Shown here: positions 8,197 to 16,774 of the stretch, piece after piece | Position numbering within the stretch: the stretch's first letter is position 1 | How the letters are laid out: each line of letters starts with the position of its first letter | Assembly (NCBI GenBank): GCA_029265355.1 | Contig: JAJUJL010000005.1 | Span: 104,339-168,338 of the forward strand | DNA from: Chloroflexota bacterium | GTDB lineage: Bacteria; Chloroflexota; Anaerolineae; Anaerolineales; UBA4823 | Direction of reading: 5' to 3' | Length of the DNA: 64,000 nucleotides | Translations under genes and position numbers: made by a program | Notes under the pieces: model-generated | Seen by the model: only the letters and a program-made list of their open reading frames with translations | Databases searched by the model: none | Told to the model about the DNA's origin: nothing

Positions 8197-9540
8197 ATGC
8201 ATCCCAATCCTCGCCGAATCATTCCAGTCATCCTGCTCATCCTGGTTGCTTCTGCAACCTGGTGGTATTTGAACCGTGAAACGACTGCCGCCAACTCTGC
8301 GGTGCTGAGCGCTTCCGGCACGATCGAGGCCACCCAGGTGCAGTTATCGACCGAGGTTGGCGGGCGTATCATGCTGGTCAATGTCGCTGAAGGCGATGAT
8401 GCAGTGGCGGGTCAGGTGCTGGTTCAGCTAGAGGACAGCCTGCTGCAAGCCCAACGCCAGCAAGCAGAAGCGGCGGTGCGCCTGGCGCAAGCCAATTATG
8501 AGCTGGTGGCGGCCGGTACACCGCCCGAGCAGCAAGCCGCCGCCATCGCCCAGGCGGAGCTCGAGTTGGTCAATGCTCGCCAGGCGCTGCAAAACCTTTT
8601 CGACCTGGCAGACCTGGCCGCTGCCCAGGTGCAGCAAGAAATTGCCGCTATTGATAAAGCTCGCGACCTGGCGGCTCAAAAGCTGGAAAACCTGGAGACC
8701 GTCGCCGACCCTGCCGATGTCGACGCGGCCTGGTCGGCAGTGGTGATTGCAAAAGATAAGCTGGAAAAAGCCCAGGATAAATTCGAGCCTTACGAGAAAA
8801 AATCCGAAGACAATGTCACCCGCGCCATCCTGCAGGCTCAGGTAGCTGCCGCTCAGAAAGCCTATGAGGCAGCCGAAACACGCTACAACAACCTGGTGGG
8901 CGCCTCGAATCAATTTGAAATCGCCCTGGCGCGGGCGGATTTGAAACTGTTGGAAAGCAAACTGGCTGACGCCCGCCGCCGTTACGAAAAGCTGCAACAG
9001 GGACCAGACCCAGACGCCCTGGAACAGGCGCAAGCCCGCCTGGCGTTGGCGGAAGCCAACCTGGAACGCGCCCGAGCAGAACCTACTCGCGAACAACTCA
9101 CCCTGGCGCAAGCCCAGGTGGACACAGCCCAGTCCCAATTGGAGGTGCTGGAAGCGCAGTTAAAAAAATTGGCGATCACCGCCCCGGTGGATGGCACTGT
9201 ATTGGTGCGCATGGTCGAGCCGGGCGAGGTGGTCAATCCGGGAGCGCCTCTGCTGACCCTGGCACGCCTGGATGACCTGCGCATCACGGTTTACCTCCCC
9301 GAAGACCGCTATGGCGCTGTGCAACTGGGACAAAGCGCGCAGGTGACAGTTGACTCTTTCCCGGGGGTAGTTTTTCGAGGTGTGGTGGTGCGCATTGCCG
9401 ACCAGGCTGAATTCACCCCGCGCAACGTGCAGACCGATGAGGGCCGGCGCACGATGGTCTTCGCGATTGAGCTTTCCGTGGACGACCCCCAGGGTCGGCT
9501 GCATCCGGGCATGCCGGCAGACGTTGTCTTCGACAATTGA
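8197..9540 (+). CDS. HlyD-family membrane fusion protein
   Basis: A 447-residue periplasmic adaptor-type subunit. It has an N-terminal membrane anchor (about 8-24), a lipoyl half-motif (SASGTIEATQVQLSTEVGG), a long coiled-coil hairpin rich in Ala, Gln and Glu (about 75-310), the second lipoyl half (KKLAITAPVDGTVL), and a C-terminal beta-barrel. The GAGG ribosome binding site before ATG 8197 is clear. In monoderm-like or atypical envelopes such proteins still pair with ABC-2 pumps. The hairpin is unusually long, implying a deep reach across the envelope. Confidence 0.9.
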   Translation: MHPNPRRIIPVILLILVASATWWYLNRETTAANSAVLSASGTIEATQVQLSTEVGGRIMLVNVAEGDDAVAGQVLVQLEDSLLQAQRQQAEAAVRLAQANYELVAAGTPPEQQAAAIAQAELELVNARQALQNLFDLADLAAAQVQQEIAAIDKARDLAAQKLENLETVADPADVDAAWSAVVIAKDKLEKAQDKFEPYEKKSEDNVTRAILQAQVAAAQKAYEAAETRYNNLVGASNQFEIALARADLKLLESKLADARRRYEKLQQGPDPDALEQAQARLALAEANLERARAEPTREQLTLAQAQVDTAQSQLEVLEAQLKKLAITAPVDGTVLVRMVEPGEVVNPGAPLLTLARLDDLRITVYLPEDRYGAVQLGQSAQVTVDSFPGVVFRGVVVRIADQAEFTPRNVQTDEGRRTMVFAIELSVDDPQGRLHPGMPADVVFDN

Positions 9541-9568
9541 GCCAGCCAACCGATACGGCAGGCGCATG

Positions 9569-10528
9569 ATGAGCGTTCAAATCGAAGCGCAGCATCTCAA
9601 TAAGCATTTCGGCAGCCTGGCCGCGCTGCAGGATTTGAACCTGTCGATCTCGGCTGGGGAAATTTACGGATTGGTTGGACCAGATGGCGCCGGGAAGACC
9701 ACCGCCCTGCGCTTGCTGTGCGGCGCCTTGCGGCCCGATGCCCATCACCGCGGTAACACCCCGCTATGTCGCGTCGCCGGGATGGACGTCTTCCACCAAA
9801 CCGAGCAAGCCCGAGCCCGTCTGGGCTACCTACCGCAACGTTTCTCGCTGTACGAAGACCTGACGGTGATGGAAAACCTGCGCTTCTTTGCTGAAGTGCG
9901 CGGTCTAACAAGCCGGGAGTGGCAGCCCCGCTGCCTTGAAATCCTGGATTTCGTCGGCCTGGCGCCATACACTGAGCGCCTTGCCGGGCACTTATCCGGC
10001 GGCATGAAGCAGAAATTGGGGCTGGCTGCCGCCCTGGTGCACCAACCCCAGGTGCTGCTGCTGGATGAGCCCACTACGGGCGTAGACCCGGTGACGCGCC
10101 AGGATTTCTGGCAGCTTATCATCCGTTTGGCAGGCAGCGGAAACGAGCAACCGGTAACTGTTCTGGTCAGCACCCCCTACATGGATGAGGCTGCTCGCTG
10201 TAACCGGGTGGGTTTTCTTCGGCAAGGAAAATTATTGGTCGAAGGCACGCCCGCCGAGTTACGCGCCTTGATCAGCCAGCGCATACTGGAGCTGCGCGGC
10301 CCATCATTGATGGCGCTGCGCCAGGCGGCGCGCCAGGCGCCCGGCGTCGCCGACGCCATGCTGTTTGGCGACCGTATCCACCTGCGCCTGACTGCGGATG
10401 CAGATGAAGGTTACTTGGATAGCTTACGGCACCATCTGGAACAGGCTGGCAGCGAGGTCACCTCACTGCGACCCGTCGCCCCCCAGTTGGAAGACGTCTT
10501 CATGGCGTTGGTGGAGGAGAAACGATGA
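9569..10528 (+). CDS. ABC exporter ATPase (first of pair)
   Basis: A 319-residue ATPase with Walker A GPDGAGKTT (Asp replaces the usual Asn, as in YbhF), signature LSGGMKQKL, and Walker B VLLLDEPTTGVDP followed by the DrrA-type C-terminal extension. The ORF track begins at 9380, but residues before 9566 overlap the HlyD gene in another frame and are not conserved. ATG 9569 or 9566 fits the domain start, and CAGG lies upstream. It overlaps the second ATPase gene by 4 nt, which suggests a heterodimer corresponding to the fused YbhF. Confidence 0.9.
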   Translation: MSVQIEAQHLNKHFGSLAALQDLNLSISAGEIYGLVGPDGAGKTTALRLLCGALRPDAHHRGNTPLCRVAGMDVFHQTEQARARLGYLPQRFSLYEDLTVMENLRFFAEVRGLTSREWQPRCLEILDFVGLAPYTERLAGHLSGGMKQKLGLAAALVHQPQVLLLDEPTTGVDPVTRQDFWQLIIRLAGSGNEQPVTVLVSTPYMDEAARCNRVGFLRQGKLLVEGTPAELRALISQRILELRGPSLMALRQAARQAPGVADAMLFGDRIHLRLTADADEGYLDSLRHHLEQAGSEVTSLRPVAPQLEDVFMALVEEKR

Positions 10529-11457
10529 AGGATGTCATCGCGACCCAAAATCTCACCCGCTACTTTGGCAACTTCCTCGCTGTAGACCACTTAACCTTCT
10601 CTGTCCAGGCCGGCGAAGTGGTCGGCTATCTCGGCCCAAATGGCAGCGGCAAAACCACCACCATTCGCATGCTGCTCGGGCTGTTGCGCCCCAGCCAGGG
10701 CAGCGCCCAGGTGCTGGGATATGACATCATCACACAATCCGAGCAGATCCGCGCCAGGGTGGGATATATGTCGCAAAAATTTTCGCTCTACCATGACCTG
10801 ACCGTTCGAGAGAACCTGAGTTTCTACGCTGGCGTGTACGGTGTGACCCGGCGAGAGAGGCTGCAAGAGATCGCCGAATTGATTGGGCTGAGCGAGTTGC
10901 AGAACGAGCGCGTCAGCAACCTTTCCACAGGCTGGCGGCAGCGCCTGGCGCTGGGTACTGCCATTGTGCACAGCCCCAGCCTGCTCTTCCTGGATGAGCC
11001 GACCAGTGGGGTCGACCCGGCAGCGCGCCGCTCGTTTTGGAACCTGATCTATACCCTGGTGGAGCAGGGCGTCACTGCGCTGGTCACCACGCATTACATG
11101 GATGAGGCGGAATACTGCAGGCGGGTGGGGATGATGCGCGATGGGCGACTGCTGGCAATGGACACCCCTTCGGCGATCAAGGCTCAAGCCATACCGGGCC
11201 TGGCCTGGGATGTTTTTCCGGGCAGAGAAGATGGTCGCTTGCTGCAAGCCTTGCAAGCGCTGCAGAACTGCGCCTGTGTGCTGCGCGCCGGGCTATCGGG
11301 CGATCACCTGCGCGCGATTACACCCGCTGAAATCCAGGTCACCACCCTGCAGGAGGCTCTGAAGAAGGCCGGCATCCAGGGCGCACGTATCGAGCGAGTT
11401 GAGCCCACCCTGGAGGATGTTTTTCTGGCGCTCTCGAACCAGGCGAATGCAGGGTAG
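10525..11457 (+). CDS. ABC exporter ATPase (second of pair)
   Basis: A 310-residue ATPase with Walker A GPNGSGKTTT, a variant signature LSTGWRQRL (Thr instead of the second Ser/Gly position), Walker B LLFLDEPTSGVDP and switch His in TTHYMDEAE. The C-terminal DrrA-like domain is shorter than in the preceding subunit. Its degenerate signature and the intact one in its partner suggest an asymmetric heterodimer. The start is ATG 10525, overlapping the previous stop. It ends the exporter operon. No classical terminator follows; a hairpin with a T-rich loop lies near 11519-11536. Confidence 0.9.
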   Translation: MKDVIATQNLTRYFGNFLAVDHLTFSVQAGEVVGYLGPNGSGKTTTIRMLLGLLRPSQGSAQVLGYDIITQSEQIRARVGYMSQKFSLYHDLTVRENLSFYAGVYGVTRRERLQEIAELIGLSELQNERVSNLSTGWRQRLALGTAIVHSPSLLFLDEPTSGVDPAARRSFWNLIYTLVEQGVTALVTTHYMDEAEYCRRVGMMRDGRLLAMDTPSAIKAQAIPGLAWDVFPGREDGRLLQALQALQNCACVLRAGLSGDHLRAITPAEIQVTTLQEALKKAGIQGARIERVEPTLEDVFLALSNQANAG

Positions 11458-11607
11458 GAAATTCCCAGGCTTGTCTCTCTTTGGAGCTTTTTCCCGGTAG
11501 GAATAGTGTCTGGTACAAGCGGCGTTTTTTTGCCGCACCAGTTGCGCAGCCTCACCCGCCTGATTGCTCGCTGGTTTCTCTGAGCAGCGAATTTATCAAA
11601 GCTAGCG

Positions 11608-11613
11608 TATAAT
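11608..11613 (+). promoter_or_regulatory. -10 box placing pfkB-like transcript as leaderless
   Basis: A consensus TATAAT ends only 8 nt before the ATG at 11622, so transcription would begin at or within 1-3 nt of the start codon. No ribosome binding site is present. The -35 is weak. This arrangement predicts a leaderless mRNA. Confidence 0.55.
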
Positions 11614-11621
11614 CATTTTGC

Positions 11622-12641
11622 ATGGATCTCCCTTCACCAAAATTCATTATCGCCGGCCAACTGCTGCGTGAATATATTATCCTGCCATCCAACCAGGTGC
11701 TTCTGGATGTGCCGGGAGGCAACTGCCTGTACGCTGCCGTAGGAGTGGCCGTTTGGGAGCCGCAGCCCAAGCCAGCGATCATTGCTCGCGTGGGCGAAGA
11801 TTACCCCTTGGAATGGCTGCAAGAATTCAACCGGCGCGGCCTGGATACGCGCGGTGTGCGCATTTTGCCGTTTGCAGTAGATGTTCGTTCTTTTGTGGCT
11901 TATACCAGCCGCACCAGCCGGGTGTATGATGATCCCGTATCCTATTTTGCCGGATTGGGTCTCCCCTTTCCAAAAGCCTTGCTTGGTTATCACAAAGACC
12001 CCAACGCCCTGGACAGCCGCACCACCTTGCAGCCAATTTCCCTGCGCCAGGCTGATATCCCCGATGAATTTCGTGACGCGACCGCCGCTCACTTGTGCCC
12101 TCTGGATTATTTGACTCACAGTTTAATGCCAGCGGTGCTGCGCCAGGCAGACTTTACCACGGTCACGCTCGACCCAGGGCCCGGCTATATGAATCCCACC
12201 TATTGGCCGGATGTGCCCTCGCTGATCACCGGGCTGACCGCGTTCTTGCCCGCTGAAGAGGACCTGCGCAATCTGTTCACCGGGCGCAGCAGCGATTTGT
12301 GGGAAATGGCGGAGGCGTTGGCCGCTTATGGCTGTGAAATTGTGGTCATCAAACGCGGCGAGAGCGGGCAATTGATTTACGACGCCGCCAGTCGCCGCCG
12401 CTGGGAAGTCACCGCCTATCCATCGCGTGTGGTCGATCCATCTGGCGCAGGAGATGCCTTCTGTGGAGGCTTTTTGGCCGGCTACCGGCGCACTTATGAT
12501 CCGCTAGAAGCCGCCCTGTACGGCAACATCTCTGCATCTCTGGTGGTAGAAGGCGTTGGCCCATTTTATGCGCTGGATGCTTTACCTGGCCTGGCAGAAG
12601 CGCGGCTGGCGGCCATCCGCCAAACTGTTCGCAAGGTGTGA
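11622..12641 (+). CDS. PfkB-family carbohydrate/nucleoside kinase
   Basis: A 339-residue ribokinase-like kinase that phosphorylates a sugar or nucleoside with ATP. The N-terminal PGGNCLYAAVGVA is the substrate-side glycine motif, and DPSGAGDAFCGGFLAGY near residue 270 is the PfkB signature 2 with catalytic Asp. The substrate cannot be read from sequence. It lacks a ribosome binding site and sits just behind a TATAAT box. Its stop overlaps the leader of the M20 peptidase, so the two form a small operon. Confidence 0.88.
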   Translation: MDLPSPKFIIAGQLLREYIILPSNQVLLDVPGGNCLYAAVGVAVWEPQPKPAIIARVGEDYPLEWLQEFNRRGLDTRGVRILPFAVDVRSFVAYTSRTSRVYDDPVSYFAGLGLPFPKALLGYHKDPNALDSRTTLQPISLRQADIPDEFRDATAAHLCPLDYLTHSLMPAVLRQADFTTVTLDPGPGYMNPTYWPDVPSLITGLTAFLPAEEDLRNLFTGRSSDLWEMAEALAAYGCEIVVIKRGESGQLIYDAASRRRWEVTAYPSRVVDPSGAGDAFCGGFLAGYRRTYDPLEAALYGNISASLVVEGVGPFYALDALPGLAEARLAAIRQTVRKV

Positions 12642-12643
12642 AG

Positions 12644-13744
12644 ATGGCTTCCGAACTGAGCAACCGCTTGCTGGAGATGACCATCGAGATACAGCAAATT
12701 CCTGCGCCCACCTTTCAGGAGCAGCAGCGGGCGCACTTCGTGCGCGACCGCCTGGTAGAAGAAGGTTTGAGTGACGTATCCATCGACAATACCGGCAATG
12801 TGTACGCCCGCCTGCCGGGCAGCGGCGCCGCTCGCCCCCTGGTGGTCAGCGCCCACCTGGACACAGTATTTCCAGCCAGCACCGATCTGCAAGTCAAACG
12901 CACCACTAACCGCCTGTACGGACCGGGAATTGGAGATAACTCCCTGGGCATCGCCGGGTTGTTCGGCTTGCTTTGGGCGCTCAAAGAAAGAGCCAGGTCC
13001 TTACCTGGCGATTTATGGCTGGTCGCCAATGTCGGCGAAGAAGGACTTGGCGATCTGAGCGGCATGCGCGCCGTTGTGGACCGTTTCGCGGGCGCCCCGC
13101 TCGCCTACATCGTCCTGGAAGGCATGGCCTTCGGGCAAATCTACACCCGCGGCCTGGGCGTCAAACGTTACCAGATCGAGTGCACCACCACCGGCGGTCA
13201 CTCCTGGGTAGATTATGGGCGTCCTTCAGCGATTCACGAGCTGGCGGAGCTGGTCTCGCGCCTGACCAGCCTGCCGCTGCCGAAAGAGCCTCGCACCACG
13301 CTGAATGTCGGCGTGATCAGGGGCGGCACTTCGATCAATACCATTGCTGCGCAGTGTGTGCTCGAGTTAGATCTGCGCTCAGAGCACCCCGCCGCATTGG
13401 ACGAGTTGGTGAAGCAAGTGGAAAGCCTGATCGCGCTGGCATCTCGCAAAGACGTGCGCATGGGCTTTTCTGTGATCGGGCAGCGCCCGGCAGGTGAAAT
13501 TTCCGCCGATCATCCCCTGGTGCGTCTGGCGCAATCTTGCCTGGAAGAACAAGGCGTTCAACCCCGGTTGAATATTGGTTCGACGGATGCCAACATTCCC
13601 TTTAGCCGCGGTTTTCCGTCGGTTTGCGTGGGGCTGAGCACCGGCGCCGGGGCGCACACGCTCAACGAGTATATTAACCTCGCGCCGATAAGCTCAGGCC
13701 TGGCGCAACTGGTGTGCCTGGTCTGCAAAGCTTACAAGCTGTAA
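12644..13744 (+). CDS. M20-family metallopeptidase/amidohydrolase
   Basis: A 366-residue zinc hydrolase of the M20 (ArgE/DapE/PepT/CPG2) family. Metal and catalytic residues are visible in SAHLDT (about residue 70), GIGDNS, GEEGLGD and the late GAHTLNEYI histidine. The dimerisation lid domain is inserted around 170-280. The GTG at 12638 and ATG at 12644 are both possible; AAGG is better placed for 12644. It follows the PfkB kinase by 2 nt. The substrate is unknown; a dipeptide or N-acyl amino acid is typical. The 3' end converges with a minus-strand gene 1 nt away. Confidence 0.87.
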   Translation: MASELSNRLLEMTIEIQQIPAPTFQEQQRAHFVRDRLVEEGLSDVSIDNTGNVYARLPGSGAARPLVVSAHLDTVFPASTDLQVKRTTNRLYGPGIGDNSLGIAGLFGLLWALKERARSLPGDLWLVANVGEEGLGDLSGMRAVVDRFAGAPLAYIVLEGMAFGQIYTRGLGVKRYQIECTTTGGHSWVDYGRPSAIHELAELVSRLTSLPLPKEPRTTLNVGVIRGGTSINTIAAQCVLELDLRSEHPAALDELVKQVESLIALASRKDVRMGFSVIGQRPAGEISADHPLVRLAQSCLEEQGVQPRLNIGSTDANIPFSRGFPSVCVGLSTGAGAHTLNEYINLAPISSGLAQLVCLVCKAYKL

Positions 13745-13745
13745 A

Positions 13746-14537
13746 CTAATATTCTCCGCAAGCCGGACTCTGATGCGGGGGAGTGTAAATGCACACGAAG
13801 CGGTAGCCATTTTCAAAACGCACCGTGACGGCGTACTCATCCACACCGTATTCAGCCATCGGTCGCTGCACAGGATACTGATCTGGGTGGTTGTTGACCG
13901 CCAATACGTAAGCGCCTCGCCCGGATTGCAAAAAGCCATCGACTTTTTGAAGGGGCAGGGGAAGCTCGTCCTGGGTGGCAGCCTGCTGGCCGCTCTGGAT
14001 CAGAGCCTGTGTACTCTGTAGACCAAACCGCGCCTCTTTCGGGTACAAGTATAAGCTGCCGCTCAGAGCAGCCGCGGCAATGACGATCCCTGCGGAAAGC
14101 AGCAGTTTGGCCAGAGAAAAAGCCTCGTTACGCAGCTCATTCTCCCATACGCTCAACGCCCAGCGGATCAGAACGGCCACCGGGATAAACAAGAAGGTGC
14201 GCGGCAAGAATGAGATGAATAAGCCAACAAATGTGCTGGTTACGGCTTCCACGCTATCGCGCACTTCAAATAAGATACTTGCCGAAGATAGCAGGACGCC
14301 TACCAGGGAGCTGAGCATGACTCCCGGCAGGGCTTCTTCAGGCCAGGCGGTTAACAATCCCAATAGTCCACCAGCCAGCGTAAAGAGAATGACTGCCATC
14401 AGCGGCGGCAGGGTAGCGGCCAATGGCAAGCCCGGCAGCGCCCAAATATTGATATAGATAGACACCACGCCAAAGCTCAGACCGATTAAAACACCAAAGA
14501 TAGCGCCAAGGCTGCGACGAGAAAAATCGCTTAACAT
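13746..14537 (-). CDS. Membrane protein of unknown function, last gene of the long minus operon
   Basis: A 263-residue protein with about five membrane helices: 11-30, 37-60, 68-88, 95-120 and 143-162. A soluble extracytoplasmic C-terminal domain of about 100 residues contains two cysteines (RFVCIYTP, SPACGEY). No family is recognised. It lies 95 nt downstream of the acyl-CoA synthetase in the same direction and may be the last gene of that unit. It converges tail to tail with the M20 gene with almost no gap and no visible terminator between them. Confidence 0.65.
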   Translation of the reverse strand: MLSDFSRRSLGAIFGVLIGLSFGVVSIYINIWALPGLPLAATLPPLMAVILFTLAGGLLGLLTAWPEEALPGVMLSSLVGVLLSSASILFEVRDSVEAVTSTFVGLFISFLPRTFLFIPVAVLIRWALSVWENELRNEAFSLAKLLLSAGIVIAAAALSGSLYLYPKEARFGLQSTQALIQSGQQAATQDELPLPLQKVDGFLQSGRGAYVLAVNNHPDQYPVQRPMAEYGVDEYAVTVRFENGYRFVCIYTPPHQSPACGEY

Positions 14538-14632
14538 CTTGAACTCCAGAATTTTAGGGTTTTGGAAATTGAGCAGCGCCGATCTCGGGCGCGATCATAC
14601 CACCATAGATACGTTTCTGATGCTCGAAACGT

Positions 14633-16774
14633 TCACGGCTGGGAGAGAGATACCTTACTCAGGCGGGCGCGCACGTCCAGGGCAACGACCCCCTGTCCCT
14701 TGCCCAGCACGCGCAGCGGGTTGATTTCGATTTCATGCAAAGCCGGAAAATCGGACGCCAGGCGCGACAGGTGCAACAGAGCCTGCAGAACAGCCTCGCC
14801 ATCGGCGGGTGGCAGGCTGCGATATCCGCCCAGCTTGCGACCAGCCCAGGTAGAGGCAAGCATGTGTTGAGCTTCCTCCACGGTGAGCGGCGCCAGGCCA
14901 AATGCGACGTCTTTCAGTCCTTCCACCTCGATGCCCCCAGAACCGAACATAACCAACGGTCCAAACTGGGCATCCTGCACCGCTCCCAGGATCACATCCT
15001 GACCAGCCGGCAGCATCGGTTGGAGATGCACGCCCAATAGCCTCGCCCCAGGCTGGCTGACACGCGCCCGCTCCATCAACTCGGTAAAAGCCCGCGCCGC
15101 AGCTTCGGGCGAGTTGATATCGAGCAGCACACCGCCGATGTCGCTCTTATGCTGAATATCCGGCGAGGCAATTTTCATTGCCAGTGGGAAACCAAGCTGC
15201 TCTGCCTGGCTGAAAGCCTGCTGGGGTGTGGCTGCCAGGATGGTGCGCGGCGTTGGGATGCTGTAGGCTTCCAGCAATTTCAGCGTCGCTTCTGCGGGCA
15301 ACCATCCGCTGGGCTGATCGCGCAGCAGGGCAGCGCCGGCAGCCTGGGCAGCGGGGTTGGCCGGCGCCAGGTGCTGGCGCTCGCGCCGCAGAAACTCAGC
15401 CCGTTCTGCCAGTATGGCGAGGGCTGAGGCGGCTCTCTCTGGAAACCGATACTCCGGCACACGCGCAGCGCGAAAATGCTCCACTGCCTCCTGAATCAGA
15501 CGCTCGCCCATCAACGCAATCACCACCGGCTTAGCGCTTTCGTGGATCACCGGGATAAGTTTCTTGGCCACCGCACCCGCGGTGTGCATGGGCGGCGGCG
15601 GTAGAATAACCAGCACGCCATGCACTTCGGGCGCTTGCAGTAGCACCTGCAAGCAAGCCGCGTATTGTTCAGGCGTCGCCGAGGCCAGCATATCCACCGG
15701 GTTGTTCAGGCTGGCCGCAGGCGGCAGCAGCGCCTGGAGGGCAGTGCGCGTTTCAGGTGAAAAATCGCACAGGTGCAAACCGTTCACTTCAAGCGCATCG
15801 GCTGCCGTCACCCCCGGCCCGCCGGCATTGGTCAAGACAGCCATTGCTCTGCCGGCTGGCAGGGGACACCAGGCCAGCGCCCGCGCCCAATCAAACATCT
15901 CCTCGCTGGTATCGGCGCGGATCACGCCTGCCCGCCGGAAGGCAGCATTGAAGGCATTTTCCTGCCCTGCCAGGGCGCCGGTGTGCGAAGCAACTGCCCG
16001 CCGCCCGCTGCTGAACCGTCCCACTTTGAGAGCAATGATCGGCTTTTTCAGCGCCACCTGGCTGGCCTCTGCAACGAAGCGCCGGCCATTGCTGACGCCC
16101 TCCAGGTACAGTGTCAACACGCGCGTGAAGGGATCGGCTGCCACCGGAGCAAGCACATCGGTCTCGTTTACATCAGCCTGGTTGCCCAGGCTCACCAGGC
16201 GCGAGAGACCAAAGCCCTGCCCGCGCGCCCAGTCGATGACCGCCGCGCAGATGGCGCCCGAATGGGAAATGAACGCCACATCGCCCGGCAGCGGCCCAGG
16301 CGGCGGCAGAAATGTGGCGTCCAGCGGTAAATGTGTGTCCAGCACGCCAATGCAGTTTGGTCCAAGCAGGCGCATTTGATAGCGGCTGGCAATTTCCAGG
16401 CACTCATCTTCCAAGGCTGCGCCCTCTGCGCCGGTTTCGCGAAAACCGCCCGAAGCGATGATGGCGGCGCGCAAGCCGCGCTCCCCGCAATCAATCAGAA
16501 TCCTGGGCACCGCCTGAGCCGGGACCAGCAGCACTGCCAGGTCAACCGGGTCCGGTACTTCTACAATCGAGGTATACATGGGGCGCCCCATCAGGCTACC
16601 GCCGCGCGGGTTGACAAAGTGGATCACTCCCTGGAAATTGCTTTGGATGAGATTGCGCGCCAGGCCGTATCCCAATTTGTCCGGGTGGCGCGAGGCGCCA
16701 ATCACGGCAATGCCCTGAGGGGCGAAGAAAGGCGTCAGCGAGGGGTCGATTCCAGCGTTGTTGGAGATTGCCAT
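14633..16774 (-). CDS. ADP-forming acyl-CoA synthetase (fused alpha-beta)
   Basis: A 713-residue NDP-forming acetyl-CoA synthetase-type enzyme. It converts acyl-CoA, ADP and phosphate to acid, ATP and CoA, an energy-saving step in fermenters. The CoA-binding domain (15-140, GIAVIGAS) is followed by succinyl-CoA ligase-like domains with the phospho-histidine motif SHTGALAG (His264) and a C-terminal ATP-grasp domain from about 490 (QPSGWLPAEATLKLLEAY). Alpha and beta subunits are fused, as in many bacteria. GGGAGG sits before ATG 16774, inside the end of the GH36 gene, giving a 40-nt overlap. The acyl substrate (acetyl, branched or aromatic) cannot be told. Confidence 0.92.
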   Translation of the reverse strand: MAISNNAGIDPSLTPFFAPQGIAVIGASRHPDKLGYGLARNLIQSNFQGVIHFVNPRGGSLMGRPMYTSIVEVPDPVDLAVLLVPAQAVPRILIDCGERGLRAAIIASGGFRETGAEGAALEDECLEIASRYQMRLLGPNCIGVLDTHLPLDATFLPPPGPLPGDVAFISHSGAICAAVIDWARGQGFGLSRLVSLGNQADVNETDVLAPVAADPFTRVLTLYLEGVSNGRRFVAEASQVALKKPIIALKVGRFSSGRRAVASHTGALAGQENAFNAAFRRAGVIRADTSEEMFDWARALAWCPLPAGRAMAVLTNAGGPGVTAADALEVNGLHLCDFSPETRTALQALLPPAASLNNPVDMLASATPEQYAACLQVLLQAPEVHGVLVILPPPPMHTAGAVAKKLIPVIHESAKPVVIALMGERLIQEAVEHFRAARVPEYRFPERAASALAILAERAEFLRRERQHLAPANPAAQAAGAALLRDQPSGWLPAEATLKLLEAYSIPTPRTILAATPQQAFSQAEQLGFPLAMKIASPDIQHKSDIGGVLLDINSPEAAARAFTELMERARVSQPGARLLGVHLQPMLPAGQDVILGAVQDAQFGPLVMFGSGGIEVEGLKDVAFGLAPLTVEEAQHMLASTWAGRKLGGYRSLPPADGEAVLQALLHLSRLASDFPALHEIEINPLRVLGKGQGVVALDVRARLSKVSLSQP

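Noticed and set aside
11519-11536. GCGGC-GTTTTTTT-GCCGC hairpin as terminator
   Set aside because: The T-run is in the loop and not after the stem, so it does not have terminator form on either strand.
15564-16379. Plus-strand ORF of 271 residues
   Set aside because: It is antisense to the acyl-CoA synthetase and rich in Ser/Arg/Ala with no recognisable domain.
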